A stretch of DNA of 64,000 nucleotides from Heterohyrax brucei (GCA_028571685.1 CM053141.1:58154333-58218332); one strand, 5' to 3'. Positions 11,003 to 23,179 are shown, numbered from the stretch's first letter. The notes: generated by a model from the letters alone, not told the origin. A program made the numbers and translations.

Positions 11003-12745
11003 AATATCTTAATTAAATCTAGACTCTGTTAAGAAAATTTCCAAATTCTTTTTAATGAATCTGATGCTTTAACTTTTTTTTTTGTTTAAAAAATCCGTAA
11101 AGTATTGTTTTAATTTTAGTGTTCTAAAGATGAATGATTTTTCATGGCTATAGCAACAGAAATATAGCATGTTTTGTCTTTTACTTTTAATTAAAAATTT
11201 CTTGTAATTACCACTGGAATAGGCTTAAAAGAAGCTACAAACATCTTTAATACCAATGTAGTAGTTCCTCAAATTTTCTGTAAGTTGATGTAAAACTTGA
11301 ATACCATGCCCAATATCCATCCTATCTTCTAACTAGAAAAAGCAGCTGTAAATGGGACACGGGGAGTGAGATTCCACAGGGGAGGAGCAGGAATGTGGAA
11401 AAACTGCCCAAGAACACACAGTTCTCTGAGCACCTCCTCCTTTTATTCACTTCTTATGAGAATGCCAAAATAAACCATAAATTGTCTCAATATACTTAAG
11501 TGAGATAAATTAAGAACAGTATTAACATTTTGAAATAATGAGCTTCTCTTAGTAACAAATAATGGGTAGGCTTTAGTTTCTAACATTACATTGGTCAGAG
11601 TAATGATCTGAGTAATCAGTCATTAGTCTGCTTCTTACGTAAATCTAACAAGAAGATTTTTGGAAAAGAAATTTCCAGTTTCACAATCTAACTATAAAAA
11701 AGTGCAAAGAACAAGAAAAATGCCAAGTCAACATTTTGGCTAGAATTTTTTTTCCTTAAAAAATGAAAAGACAACGAAAGAAGACAAAGAACTTAGTAAA
11801 TATATGTACTTATATATAAAATCTTATTTTCAGTGTGTACATGTAAATTCTTCAACACTAAGACTTTCTTCATTGTCTTACTCCAGTGATCTAGAAACGT
11901 AAAATACAAAAACAAAACCCATCTGCTTTTTAAACAGATCACCAAAAGAAAAGACCCACTTTCTTACTCCTCTCCCAAAAATTTAGAAAGGGAGTTCTAC
12001 ACATCAAGCCATGGAAATCTTCAAGACGGCTCTAAAGAGCGGGGCAAACCAACTAACAGAACTTCAGCTTTACAGGTGGAAGACATTAGATACAAACAGT
12101 CTACACAAACTGGTCACTTAGGTGACAATGGCTATGTTTTCAACACAATAGGAAATACTATAGCAGCTTAACCAGATTTTATGGCTAGCTGAATGGCTTA
12201 TTACCTCATAGACAATCCCAGAGTAACAGACAGACTGACAAAGGCAAGAATCAGATCTGAAAACTATCTTGTCAGCTGGCTCTGATCACCTAACTTTTAC
12301 ATACAGAAAAGATTTATAAACACAATATAACAAGAGGTAGACCAGGAAAAAAGAAATAACCATTGCTAGGAAGAATAGGTTCAACCAAGAACTTTCACAC
12401 AGACTACAAATTGGCACAACCTGCCTAGAAATTGATTTGGCTATGTTTTTCAAGATGACTATAATTTAATCGTGTTGGTAAACTGTATTCTAGTAATTAC
12501 ACTTTACAGACTCTTTTAAGAGGAAATCAAAATAGGTACAAAAATTATGAAAAAAGCTATTATAGTATTATTTAAAATAATTAAAATTGCGAACAGCTTA
12601 TTCATATATATCATTACATTGTCATAACATCAAAATCATACCCACTTATATGAAATGATGTTTAGAATTCTTAATATGGGAAAATGCTTGCTATACATAC
12701 ATACATACATTTTTTTGGCACTGCAGTTTCTTAAAGACAGTTTTT
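11003..12745. other. Intronic, mostly unrecognised
   Basis: No exon. 12400-12600 resembles a very old L1 ORF2 3' fragment (CACACAGACTACAAATTGGC). A short (CATA)n lies at 12696-12713. Confidence 0.45.
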
Positions 12746-12751
12746 GTTTCT

Positions 12752-12887
12752 GAGAAATTTTTACTTCTTGAAACCTGGTGCTTTCCCTTTATTTGTTATT
12801 CTTAGCCCCAAGACAATTTTTATTGTGAAATTTTTTACTTACTGAAACCTGGTACTTTCCCCTTATCTGTAATTCTTAAACCCAGTC
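12752..12887 (+). repeat. Tandem duplication, about 65-bp unit
   Basis: GAAACCTGGTGCTTTCCC (12769) recurs as GAAACCTGGTACTTTCCC (12845), and the surrounding ATTTTTACTTCTTG and TTATTCTTAGCCC blocks also repeat. Two units, imperfect. Confidence 0.8.
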
Positions 12888-13188
12888 TCTATATCCAGGG
12901 TTTATGGCAGTTAAAACTCTTAGGTAATCCTGCCAAAGGATTCTAAGTTCACTTCAGGAGGATGACGGCAAACTGAGGAAGTTGGAAAATTGTTTTGTTG
13001 TCCAAAGGGCCATTCTGACCAGAAAAAAATATCTATGGAGTGCAATAAAATTAAGGAAATGGGCCTTACTTTTTAACTTCTCAAGAGACAAGACAAGAGG
13101 TATCTCTGCCAATGAGGGGTCATTAAGTAAGAAGTTCTAATTCCTATGGTTGCTTACAACCAAGCCTTGGACTCTCTCCTTGCAGACC

Positions 13189-13344
13189 AAACAAAAACCA
13201 AACCTGCTGCCCATTCAAGTGTAACATAGCAATCCTATTGGACAAGGTAGAACTGCCCCGTAAGGTTTCCAAGAAGCAGCTGGTAGATTTGCACTGCCTG
13301 CTGTTTGGTTAGAAGCTGAACTCTCACTGTGAAATCAGGGTTCC
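13189..13344 (-). repeat. AfroSINE with target-site duplication
   Basis: Flanked by CTTGCAGACC (13179-13188) and CTTTGCAGACC (13345-13355), a clear target-site duplication. Internal blocks are diverged but in order. Confidence 0.9.
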
Positions 13345-13399
13345 CTTTGCAGACCAGTGCTGGTACAGGAGAGACTGTTTTTGCAAATACAGTTCAGTT

Positions 13400-13520
13400 T
13401 AATTAGGTATTGTCTATAGTTGCTTTCACTACACAATAGGCAGAACTGCATCCCTGAGACCTACAATGCTTGAAGCATGTACTATCTGGCTCTTTACAGA
13501 AAAGGTTTGCTGAATCCAGC
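13400..13520 (-). repeat. hAT (Charlie-type) DNA transposon remnant
   Basis: GTACTATCTGGCTCTTTACA with GAAAAGGTTTGCTGA is the complement of the family seen on plus at 34870-35048 and 48173-48345. Preceded by GTCTATAGTTGCTTTCACTA. Confidence 0.65.
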
Positions 13521-14374
13521 CTAGGTAACTGCAGGCCTCCTTAAGGACTTAAAGCTGGGCAAAGGGCTTCCACTCGCCTTTCCTGGTGGGCAAAGGCAGA
13601 TGCTGTTATGGCATGGCCTAATGAGGTCTAGGGAGCATCTAAAAGAGCTTTGCTTTGAGAAATGTTTGTAACCAATGTCCTTAGGTCTCATCTAGCTTAT
13701 CTCTTGCAAAATCTACATCCTACATATTAAAAACAAAAGCTACACAAACTTTATCCTCAGACAAAACAACCATCACAACAAATGTTCTTACACAGAGCAG
13801 CATCTGTACAGAAACACAAACCATTCACCCATCAATACCGCTAATGTCGTTATGCCTACTTCTGGCTGGGTTCAGTCTCACCCTACAGCAGTCACTCACA
13901 GGGATACGAATCCACAGAGCTTTTGGTAATACTGGCTCAGGATGGGATAAGTCAGTACTCTTCCTAACGAAAACATGAGTTGAGTACAAATATATGTCTA
14001 GTCAAATATTTATAAATACTCAACAGAATGTTTTTGGTTTTTGCTGGGGCAGGAACTGTGTTTCACACAATAGGAGCTTAGGGAATGTCTGTTGATAAAG
14101 AAAAGGTTTAGAGGAAGAAGGGAAGAAGAGACACAGAAGAAAGAAAGGGGGAGTAACAGAAAAACACAGAAGGCAGGCAAGCAACAGGCAGTTGGGCAGA
14201 CAAGGAAATTAACTTGCAGACATTAACAACAGGATGTTATATAATTTAAATTGAAAAAGTAGCATATCAGATTGTATATACTATGTGATCTCATCTAAAA
14301 AATCAGGAAAAAAGGCCAGGAGGCCAGGAGGTAATATAGTAAACTGTTTTAATAATACTTGTCTCTATGTGATA

Positions 14375-14532
14375 TAAATGAGGGTGGTGTGGTGGTTAAG
14401 TGCTAACCAAAAGGTCAGCAGTTTGAACCCACCAGGTGCTCCTCGGAAACCCTATGGTACAGTTTTATTCTGTCCTACGGGGTCACAATAAGTTGGAATT
14501 GCCTTGACGGCAATGGGTTTGGTTTGGTTTTT
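14375..14532 (+). repeat. AfroSINE with target-site duplication
   Basis: GTGTGGTGGTTAAGTGCTAA (A box) and AGTTTGAACCCACC (B box), tail GCCTTGACGGCAATGGG. CTATGTGATA repeats at 14365-14374 and 14533-14542. Confidence 0.93.
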
Positions 14533-14542
14533 CTATGTGATA

Positions 14543-16680
14543 GGCTTATACTCTTGTTTTTTTCAGAATTTTTTTAGACAGCCTGCCACAAATGATTCCC
14601 ACCCCCACCAGCCAAAAAGAAGATAATCTGTATCATCCTATAGAGGCACATGTATTTTATACAAAAGTCTGCAAGAAAATGGGTTTGATTTCCATTTTGT
14701 ATACTACTTTTACCTTAAATTATAGGAACGTTATATTTTCTGAATGTTCTTATAAAAGCAATATAATATGATTTAGTTGATAAAAAATAAGTAAACATGT
14801 AGAAGGGCATTAGGAATGCTATTTTAAACATCTATCTCTACCATCACTGGCTTACCAGAGTACTTGAAAAGTTACTAGAGAAATTTAACCTTTAGGTTAG
14901 GATTTTATATTTCCCAGATTCCCCATGTTAAAAGGAAATACCCACAGAAAGGTAGTACACTGGGTCTCTGACACATCAGATTGTTTCCCATTACAACGCC
15001 AAGGTGACAGCAAAGCCCAGCAAAAACGAGACAGATAAGTACTGGGAACCTGGGGTCGAAGTAAAGTATGATTAGCAAAGCACTGCCCAGTACACCATGC
15101 TTTCAGTAATTTAACCTGACCGAATGCCTGTCGTTGGTGACACGAGTCATCAGCATGAAAACCCAAACCCTGGAAAAAATGGAAGAACTACACAAAACTA
15201 GAGAAAGACAGAAAAGAAGGCTTAAAACAAATTAACCACATCACACTTTGGTTCTAGGCTGATTGGGATGTCCAATCCCTAAAGGGCATAATCCCAGGGC
15301 AGCAGGAAAATTATGAAGCAATCCCCAATATCAGCTCTATTTTTGGTTACCAGAAAGTCTGAGACAAGTAGAAAAATCTCTTAGACTAGTGATTGCCTAT
15401 GTCAAATACAGCATAGGAGACTTCTAAACTTCTCTGTCCCTCTACCCACTTTGCTCACTCCATACCAAATCAGGTCAAAAAAGGATGGGCTGGATGTTTG
15501 CAGAGGACAAAGTGGATCTACATAGTTCAAAAAAGTTCTCCAAAAAATCCCGAATCTTTTATAATGACAATTCCTTCCTCCACCTAATTTTAGTTAAACC
15601 CCAGTTCCACAAAACTTATAAACAGATTCAACACCATTATCTTTCAATCCAACGGAGTTATTAAAATTCTTACATTCAAATGAATACATGATTTTGATCA
15701 GCGCCTAGTGGAGAAGACAGAAAACCACAAACTAAACTGAAGATGAGGAATTCAAAATTATCAAATACTGTTTTCTATACTCAGACAGACTAAAATAATT
15801 CCTCAAAGTATAGATAGCTAAAAGGATGAATGCTATTTTAATTGCTTTATATCTATGTCAACACATATCAGAAAAACACATAAACATGCTTTAAACCTAC
15901 CATTGCACAAAGAATTACTACTCACGGTAAGGCTTAATAAATCTTAATTTTAGAGAATAAATATATTCAACAAAACAGATTATAATACTACACAGGTGGT
16001 ACCACGATATGGTAAAAGTCAAAGTGACCCTCAGGTGACTGAGTTTCAGAAACAGTGCTCTAAGCTGATTCTTCTAATGGAAGATACATTTCCTTCAGTG
16101 TGTCTGAGTTGTATTATATAAAGTGAAATACCCCATAATTTACTTGACATAGTAATGTTTTAAATCTTTCTTCATCAAATAATAGCTATGTTTTCTTACA
16201 CAGAGAAATTATTCCACAAGTAAACTAGCATTTACTACTGCTAAGGCCCTGTTAACATCTGTCCTCCTTATAAAATGCTTACCCCACTAGTTATACCATT
16301 GATTCCCTCTAAATTTGGTAAGTTTCATCATAGATAATATATTTCCATTTAATCTACACAGTTCAATTATCAGAGAGCTGTTTGAACTCCTGCTAACTTA
16401 TTGTCATAGAATGCACATTAATGACCTACGTTCTATTGTCACAGTGGCCAATTATTTATCACAGAATTTAGAGGTTTCAAGAAAACACCGAGCATTCAAT
16501 GAGCATTCATGAGTTCTTAAACTCACTAATGGTGAAATACACAAGTGAAAATTATAGGGATTATTGTATTACCTTCTCTGATGACCACTATAAATAACAA
16601 TGATAAATTTCACATTGTGACCTCCAGCTATAAGAAAGACTTAACAGTAAGTACCTAGAAAATAGAAATAGAATTACCAA
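14543..16680. other. Intronic, nothing recognised
   Basis: No exon or nameable repeat. The longest open frame (14897-15166, minus) matches no family I know and lacks convincing splice sites. Confidence 0.5.
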
Positions 16681-16683
16681 GAC

Positions 16684-16760
16684 TGGTACTTTCCTGTCCA
16701 TAAAACAGCTGGGACTATGAAGAACTATACCATCAGAGCAAAGGTTGACAGGAACTCTCA
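16684..16760. repeat. 77-bp duplicate, copy A
   Basis: Aligns without gaps to 19675-19751 with 6 differences by eye. Neither copy belongs to a SINE or LINE I recognise. Confidence 0.85.
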
Positions 16761-16929
16761 CTAGGACCACTACAACTCTAAATGAAGGTAGGATTCTGCT
16801 GGCCAAGACTAGGTGGAGTCAGTGAATAGCTGTTGGCTGTTTTATTCATAGTAACATCACACTTTGCCACCTCAAGCACTCAGTTTCCCTCCGAGGAGGC
16901 AACCATTATTAGAGTTTCCTAATTTTATT

Positions 16930-17225
16930 CACCCGAGTCTGTTCATACATATTGTGTTCTGGTGGCATACTATACATACTGCACTGCATTCTACTTTTCC
17001 ACTTTGCAAAATAAGTTGAAGACTTGTTTCATTTTAATATATAATGTTAAACGGGTGAAAAATATCCCATCATATGGATATGCCATGATTTATTCATCCA
17101 GCCCTGTAAAAAGACTTTGGTTGTTTTCAATCTTTTGCTATTTTAAAAAATATGGCATTGAACAACCTTGTACATACATTATTTCACACTGTAAAATAAT
17201 GCTTAAAAGTGAAATTGCTGACACA
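16930..17225 (+). repeat. Ancient L1 3' region (L1M-type)
   Basis: ATGGATATGCCATGATTTAT, TGGTTGTTTTCAATCTTTTG and GGCATTGAACAACCTTGTAC follow the order of an old L1 3' segment. Confidence 0.65.
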
Positions 17226-17444
17226 TGCAAGTTTTGGAATCAGCTGCTGGAACTTAGAGTGAAGTGATCGAATTAAATTTAGACTAAAATTTAAAGAGAA
17301 TGACACTTTTATTTTAGAGTCTTGCCACCAAGAGCAGAATGTCTTTTTTATTACATGTTATATTGATTCTAAGATACACACTTAAAACATTTCTGAAATA
17401 ATGAATTTTAAAATCCAGGATATCCTTCAATCATTGTCAGCCAA

Positions 17445-17760
17445 GTGGCAGTTATGACAGTAGTCATCATTGCCTTTGCATGTATAAACTTGGTTGTTAT
17501 TCTTGACAGTGTGACAATTAACTTCTACTACCGACGGCACTTGGCTGGCTTGACTGTTCATTTCAGGCATCAAACCATTTTAGAACCATTTGAAGAACTA
17601 GGGGTTATGTTGTTGCTGGAAATCCTTTTGCGACACCTTCTGGTGAGATCAAGGAAATGCAAGCATCAAAACAAAAAAAAGTGTCAGTGATTTGTTACGA
17701 AAATCCTTTCAAGAAATGATACATCATCAAAAGCACAGGACGATTTTGTATAGGAAAAAA
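17445..17760 (+). pseudogene. Possible degraded retrocopy, parent unknown
   Basis: An 81-codon frame at 17445-17690 switches by one base near 17600 to a second frame reading GYVVAGNPFATPSGEIKEM and ending in VSVICYENPFKK before a stop near 17718. A poly-A-like run follows (17753-17765). The composition is protein-like, but I cannot name a parent. It could equally be chance. Confidence 0.2.
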
Positions 17761-18254
17761 AAAAACACTAATTTGGATGATTCCAAGTAAAAAAGCAATC
17801 CAGAAAGATCCGACTCTGAATGTGAAGTGTTAGCAACATCTTAAATGATAAAATTTTGTGCTTATATTTTCATAATTGTACGAGAGATACCTATGATAAA
17901 AAGTCAAATAAGAACAAGGATTGTTTCATTAATTATAAAAAGGAAATTATAAGTCATAAGAAATTGCTGCCTCAGAGGCACTGGAAGAAGTTTTTCTTTC
18001 TTGGTGTTAGATTTAAAAAATGCAATTTTTATCACCAGCATCTATGATTTGGTGAAATAATCCTATTTTATGTCTCTCAGGAACATCTAAAAGTTTCTCT
18101 CACATATTATCTTGCATGTTGTTGTTAAGGTTATGCCTACTTATGTAATCTCACTTCACTGAATTATCTTACTGTTCATAATAACTTTTCAAGGGATCTT
18201 TTAGGTTTTCCAGGTACGCAATAAAATAAAATTTACATTTAAATTATGGTTTAT

Positions 18255-18372
18255 ACCATCTGCTGGATGTAAGCCTAATGAAGGTAAAGACTGCGTCTCC
18301 TACTTCTACTGTTCCATCCCAGCAGCTACCATATGACTTTGCACAAAACAGGTAATCAATACATATTTGTTA
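18255..18372 (+). repeat. L2 3' end
   Basis: GTAAAGACTGCGTCTCC, AGCAGCTACCATATGACTTT and TCAATACATATTTGTTAAAC match the ordered 3' end of the old mammalian LINE L2. Confidence 0.75.
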
Positions 18373-18633
18373 AACGAATGATATGAATGCATCTTACTTC
18401 CTAAAATTTATCCTAACTCTTCTCTTCACAGAAATGTTGAGGTTACCAAAAAAGTCAAACACAAAGGAAGAAATAGTATTCATACTTATTCCCTCCTCCA
18501 CACACATACATTCAAATCCTACAAAAAGCTGCATATTTTATATTTGCATCTATATATGCTTGGTTGTAATTATCTCTATTTCCATCATCAAACATCCTAA
18601 TTATAAAAGAAGCATTTTGTTTCAAACACTTAC

Positions 18634-18780
18634 CGTTTAGATCTTAAATCTGATGAATCAAACTGGATATTCATAGGTCCAGGATCTACTTCATGATCTA
18701 TCTTAGAGATGAGAAGATGCCTAGACTCACTATCCATATTTGCCATTTTTCTCAGACTCGAATCACTGAAGAAGTTAGTC
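18634..18780 (-). CDS. SLC38A9: SLC38A9 coding exon 1 (contains start codon)
   Basis: This 147-bp exon has acceptor TTTCTATAG (ending at 18781) and donor GTAAGTG (18633 downwards). The first 34 bases are 5' untranslated. The ATG is at 18744-18746, and 37 codons follow: [37 protein letters not shown], plus two bases of Arg38. This matches the start of SLC38A9, and a second in-frame ATG occurs at codon 4. I chose the first ATG because it matches the family start and follows AAAA with a G at +4. The coding part is 18634-18746. Compared with the recalled human protein, residues 12-16 and 28-31 are the most changed, in a region not known to contact Ragulator. Confidence 0.95.
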
Positions 18781-18960
18781 CTATAGAAACCACAAAAGAC
18801 AAATCATTTGTTTAAATAAAAATAATTTGATCATTCATAAATAATACATTTATATGCATACTAAATTGGAAAAATACAGGATTTACTAAACACACCTTAA
18901 TGATGTATATATCTGAAATATTTATTTTATCAGAAACTTGCTAAATTGGAGTAATTATTG

Positions 18961-19158
18961 CCCCCCCAAATCCATTGCTATCGAGTGGGCTCTCAGAGAT
19001 AGTACATGACAGTGTGGAACTGCGTCACAGGGTTTCCAAGGTTGTCATCTCTCTGGTGGCAGACTGTCACATCTGTCTCCCATGGAGTGGCTGATAGGTT
19101 CAAACCAATGACCTTTTGGTTAATAGTTGAGGGCTTTAACCACTGTGCCAACCACACT
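18961..19158 (-). repeat. AfroSINE, long variant
   Basis: Tail complement CCATTGCTATCGAGTGGGC, the extra central block GACTGTCACATCTGTCTCCC, then CTTTTGGTTAATAG. Same long subtype as 44699-44905. Confidence 0.85.
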
Positions 19159-19341
19159 TCTTAAGTCAGAGTGCAGTTACTTCTTTTTTAGCTTAATAAA
19201 AAAACTAAATGTAGTAATTCCTTTCCAGTAATAAATGAGGTCATAAGGACCCATGTTCCTATAGAAAACAATTAAAAATTCTGTATAAAATGAAATGATC
19301 AAAGATAAGAAAGAAAATTGGGTCAATTCTAGGTGAAATTA

Positions 19342-19506
19342 AGGAACCTGGTGAAGTGGTTTAAGTGCTATGGCTGCTCGTCAAAAGATCAGTAGTTCAA
19401 ACCCACCAGGTGCTCCTTGGAAACACTCTGGGGCAGTTCTACTCTGTCCTACAGAGTTGCTATTAGTCAGAGTCCACTGGACAATTACAGGTTTGGTTTT
19501 TTTTCT
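19342..19506 (+). repeat. AfroSINE
   Basis: GTGGTTTAAGTGCTATGGCT, AGTAGTTCAAACCCACC and GCTCCTTGGAAACACTCTGG in order, ending GGTTTGGTTTTTT. Confidence 0.92.
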
Positions 19507-19674
19507 TTAAGAACAGTAAGTAGCTCAATGAAAGCTGATTCTGCCCTCAGTGTATTTGCTGTACCAAGAGAAACTAGTCTGAGATTTTCAAGGCCTTGTC
19601 AGGTATTAGGGAAACAGAAGACAAAGACTAGCGTTCACTCAAAGTAAGGAATGAGCGTAGGAAACACCCCCTCC

Positions 19675-19751
19675 TGCTACTTTCCCGTCCATAAAATGGC
19701 TGGGACTATGAAGAACTATACCATCAGAGCAAAGGTAGACAGAAACTCTCA
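19675..19751. repeat. 77-bp duplicate, copy B
   Basis: Partner of 16684-16760 in the same orientation, about 3 kb apart, on the other side of the SLC38A9 start-codon exon. Confidence 0.85.
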
Positions 19752-20204
19752 TGTTTGGACAAGGGAAGTATAATGCAAGTTGTGCAGATGCTAACCACAA
19801 TCAGGGCATGTTTGTGTCTGTGGTGAGGCAAGTGTTCTAAAAATCTGCACCTGTAAGTTGATAATTTGTTACCAAAAAGTACACCTCCTATAATTTGCAA
19901 GGTGGTCAAAGAAAATTTAAAACTGTGAATTTAAGGTTAACCTGCTTGGTAGAACTTCTATGTAAACACAAGCAGCAAATGTAAACCCCTCTTGTGAAGC
20001 TATGCCATCATTCCTGGCCTCAAAAAAGTCCTGCTAACAATCTTTCAAAGACAATGAACAGAACACAGAGGTTAGTGTGTAAGGCAATAAAGCAGAACGT
20101 GTGAGGACCAGAGGAAACAATGGCAGAAAGATCCACAAGAACTTCAAGGATAAAGATTAGCAGAATAATACTATGAAACAATTATGCTTCCTATGTTTAA
20201 AGAA

Positions 20205-20316
20205 CAGTGCTGGTGGAGCAGTGGTTAGGAGTTCAATTGCTGTCCAAAACAGCTGGCCATTTGAATCCACCAGCTGCTCCCAGGAAACGCTATAGGACAG
20301 TTCTACTCTAAGTGAC
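20205..20316 (+). repeat. AfroSINE, 3' truncated
   Basis: CAGTGGTTAGGAGTTCAATT, CATTTGAATCCACCAGC, then TAGGACAGTTCTACTCTAAG and loss of the tail. Confidence 0.85.
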
Positions 20317-20664
20317 AGCCTGTTTGAGAAGGAACCACAAAGATTCTGAGGAAATAAAAAAAAACGCAATAGCCAAATTTAAAACTCAATGAATGGGTTT
20401 AAAAGTTTAAGAGTGAATTTATAAGCTGGAAGGTAAACCATAAAAAATGATTCAGAATGTTGTAAAGAAAGACAAAAGGAAAATGGGGAAGAAAGGTGAA
20501 CAGACATGGGGGTATATGCTTTACATGCATGCAATTTGAAAACAAGGAAGCGAGAAGAATACGACAGAAGTGATACTTGAAAAAGTTGCTGAGAATTTTC
20601 TAGAATTCATAGACGCCTAATACATCCCAAGCAGAATCAATAAACTATATCTTATTTAAAAAAA

Positions 20665-20826
20665 CAAAACACCCCAAACCCATTGCTGTCAATTCCAATT
20701 TACAGTGACCCTACAGGACAGAGTAGAACTGCCCTACAGAGTTTCCAAGGAGCACCTGGTGGATTCAAACAGCCAACCCTTTGCTTAGCAGCCATAGCAC
20801 TTGACCAACATGCCACTGGGGTTTCC
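20665..20826 (-). repeat. AfroSINE
   Basis: Full-length minus copy (CACCCCAAACCCATTGCTGT to CACTGGGGTTTCC). It lies 63 bp from a plus-strand copy. Confidence 0.92.
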
Positions 20827-20889
20827 ATACATTATGAGGGAAAAAAAAAAATTAAAATTCCAGACCACTACCTTCCTCCAACAAAAAAG

Positions 20890-21046
20890 CTGGAACTTAA
20901 AGTGGTTAAGTGCTACATCCGCTGACCAAAAGGTCGGCAGTTTCGATCAGTCGTGGCTCCTTGGAAACTCCATGCGGCAGTTCTATTCCGACCTATAGGG
21001 TCACTATGAGTCAGAATTGACTCAGTGGCAGTGGGTTTGTGTTTGG
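20890..21046 (+). repeat. AfroSINE
   Basis: GTGGTTAAGTGCTACATCC, AGGTCGGCAGTTTCGATC and tail GAATTGACTCAGTGGCAGTG. Inverted relative to the neighbour at 20665. Confidence 0.92.
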
Positions 21047-21249
21047 AAGGTCCTTCTTACATTGTCCAAGAAGAATGTAAAAATACTGATCAGCATAGTC
21101 TGATGTTATGCATGTGGTTTAAGTTTTACACTATTAAAATAGAAAACAGTAAACAGCTTAAAATTTAATTGAGGAGGGAAATAAAATAATTTTAAAAAGA
21201 TCTAAAAATGAAGCCAAGATAGAAAAAAACAGGACTGTTGGAACAAATT

Positions 21250-21410
21250 AAAAAAAAAAAAAAAACCCACTGCCGTTGAGTCGATTCTGACTCATAGTGA
21301 CCCTATATAGGACACAGTAGAACTGCTCTACTGAGTTTCTAGGAGTACCTAGTGAATTCGAACGCTGACCTTCTGGTTAGCAGCCATAGCACTTAAACAC
21401 TACACCACCA
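21250..21410 (-). repeat. AfroSINE
   Basis: Starts with an A run (complement of the T-rich tail), CCACTGCCGTTGAGTCGATT, and ends TAAACACTACACCACCA. Confidence 0.92.
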
Positions 21411-21416
21411 TTTTTC

Positions 21417-22180
21417 TGGTATTTTCTGTTTTTAGTCACCATCCGTTTTATACCAGCAGTTTTACTTCTTGTTCCACATCCTCTTTTGAATCTGGCTTGA
21501 ATTTCTGGAAATTCCCTGTAGATGGAAGCAACTGTTTTTGAACTGTTCAGCAAAATATTCTTGTACCATTCATGATACTGTTTGATAATTTTCACTTTGT
21601 TGGATCACTTTTCTTTGGAATGGACACAAATAAGGATGACTTCTCATTTGGCCAGGAAGCTGTCTTACAAACTTCCTGGCAGAGATAACTGGGAACTTTC
21701 AGGGTTGCATCTGTTTGTTCAAACATCTGAATTCCATCAATTCCTAGAGCCTTGTTTTTTGCCAATGTCTTGAGTATAGCCTGGGCATTTCCTTTAGTTC
21801 CATCAGTTCTTGATCATATGCTACCCCCGAAATGGTTAAATGCTGACCAATTCTTTTTGGTACAGCCACTCTGTGTATTCCTTCCATTTTCTTTCAATGC
21901 TTCCTGTGCTGTTTAATATTTTGTCCATAGAATCCTTCAATATTCCCACTTGGGGCTTGAATTTTTTTCTTGTTTTTCAGCTTGAGAAATGCCAACTGTG
22001 CCCTTCTCTTTTGGTTTTCTAACTCCAGGTCTTTGTACATATCATTCTAATGCTTGTCTTCTCAAGCTGCCACTTAAAATCTTCTGTTCAGCTCTTTTAC
22101 TTCACCATTTCTTCCATTGGCTTTAACTATCTACTTCAGGAACATGTTTCAGAGTCTCTTCTGACACCCATATTGATCCA
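21417..22180 (-). mobile_element. RTE LINE fragment
   Basis: Complement of the RTE linker and start of the reverse-transcriptase region. It shares phrases with 47040-47790, such as AATCTGGCTTGAATTTCTGG, CCATCAATTCCTAGAGCC and CAAGTGTCTTCTGACA-like blocks. Many stops; dead copy. Confidence 0.85.
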
Positions 22181-22617
22181 GACAATGACAACTTCCACAT
22201 TAACATCCTTCTGTTTAAACTCTTCTTACTGAATTTCAGACTTAAATATCCAACTTGCTACTCCACATTTCTACTCAAATATACGAAATCTCAACTAACT
22301 CGGCAAAGCTGAACCTGGTATTTTCTTCTCAATACACTAGCTAACCCATTGTTTTCCTGATTAAAGTTGATGGTTGCCCAGGTCAAAATTCTGTTTTTCT
22401 TCAAAATCATTTTTTTTTCTTACCTTAAAGTTCACATTTAATCCATTAGTAAATCCTGTTGGTGGAATATATTCACAATCTAGCCACCATCATTGCTCAC
22501 TTAGATTACTAGAACAGTATTGTAACAGAGCTCCCCACTTTCCTTGTCTCCTCACAGACCATTCTCTATACAGCAAATAGAGAACTGCTTTTAAAATGAG
22601 ATTAGGCAACTAACTAC
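22181..22617. other. Intronic, nothing recognised
   Basis: No gene or repeat I can name. Confidence 0.45.
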
Positions 22618-23102
22618 TATTGTATGGTAGTCTCCATTTTGTGATTTTCCTTTATGTTGTAAATCCTAATCTCTGCCTGTGGTTACCTGGACAAGACTGC
22701 ATTATGTTAAACAGGATTAGCATGGGATTATAACACCCTCACTAAGGTCATACCCCTGATCCAATGTAAAGGGATTTTCCCTAGGGTATGGCCTGCATCA
22801 ACTTTTGTTTTTACAAGAGATAAAACGAAAGAGAAGCAAGCAGAGAGCTGGGGACTTCATACCACCAAGAAAGCAGTGCTGGAGGCAGAGTGCATCCTTG
22901 GGACCTCAAGTTCCTGCACTGAGATGCTCCCAGACCAAGGGAAGACTGATATGGATCTTCCTTCAGAGCTGAGAGATTGAGAAAGGCTTCCCTGGAGCTG
23001 GCACTCTGAATTTGGACTTCTGGCCTACTGGACTGTAAGAAAATAAACTTCTCTTTGTTAAAGCCATCCACTTCTAGATAGCAGTACTAGATGACTAAGA
23101 CA
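22618..23102 (+). mobile_element. MaLR-type LTR (MLT1-like), 5' incomplete
   Basis: GATCCAATGTAAAGGGA, GAGAAGCAAGCAGAGAGCTG, TTGGACTTCTGGCCTAC and AAATAAACTTCTC then GATGACTAAGACA at the 3' end. Aligns with 40581-41036 (same strand) and 61710-62199 (opposite). The canonical CA end is at 23101-23102. It encodes nothing. Confidence 0.82.
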
Positions 23103-23179
23103 ATCAATCACCTTCTAAAATTTCTAAAATAATAAATAAAAATCTACTCATTTATTATGCATATTATTAATCACTTGTC

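Noticed and set aside
14897-15166. 89-codon minus-strand frame in the same direction as SLC38A9
   Set aside because: No family match and no acceptor/donor pair in phase. It lies between coding exons that already join in frame.
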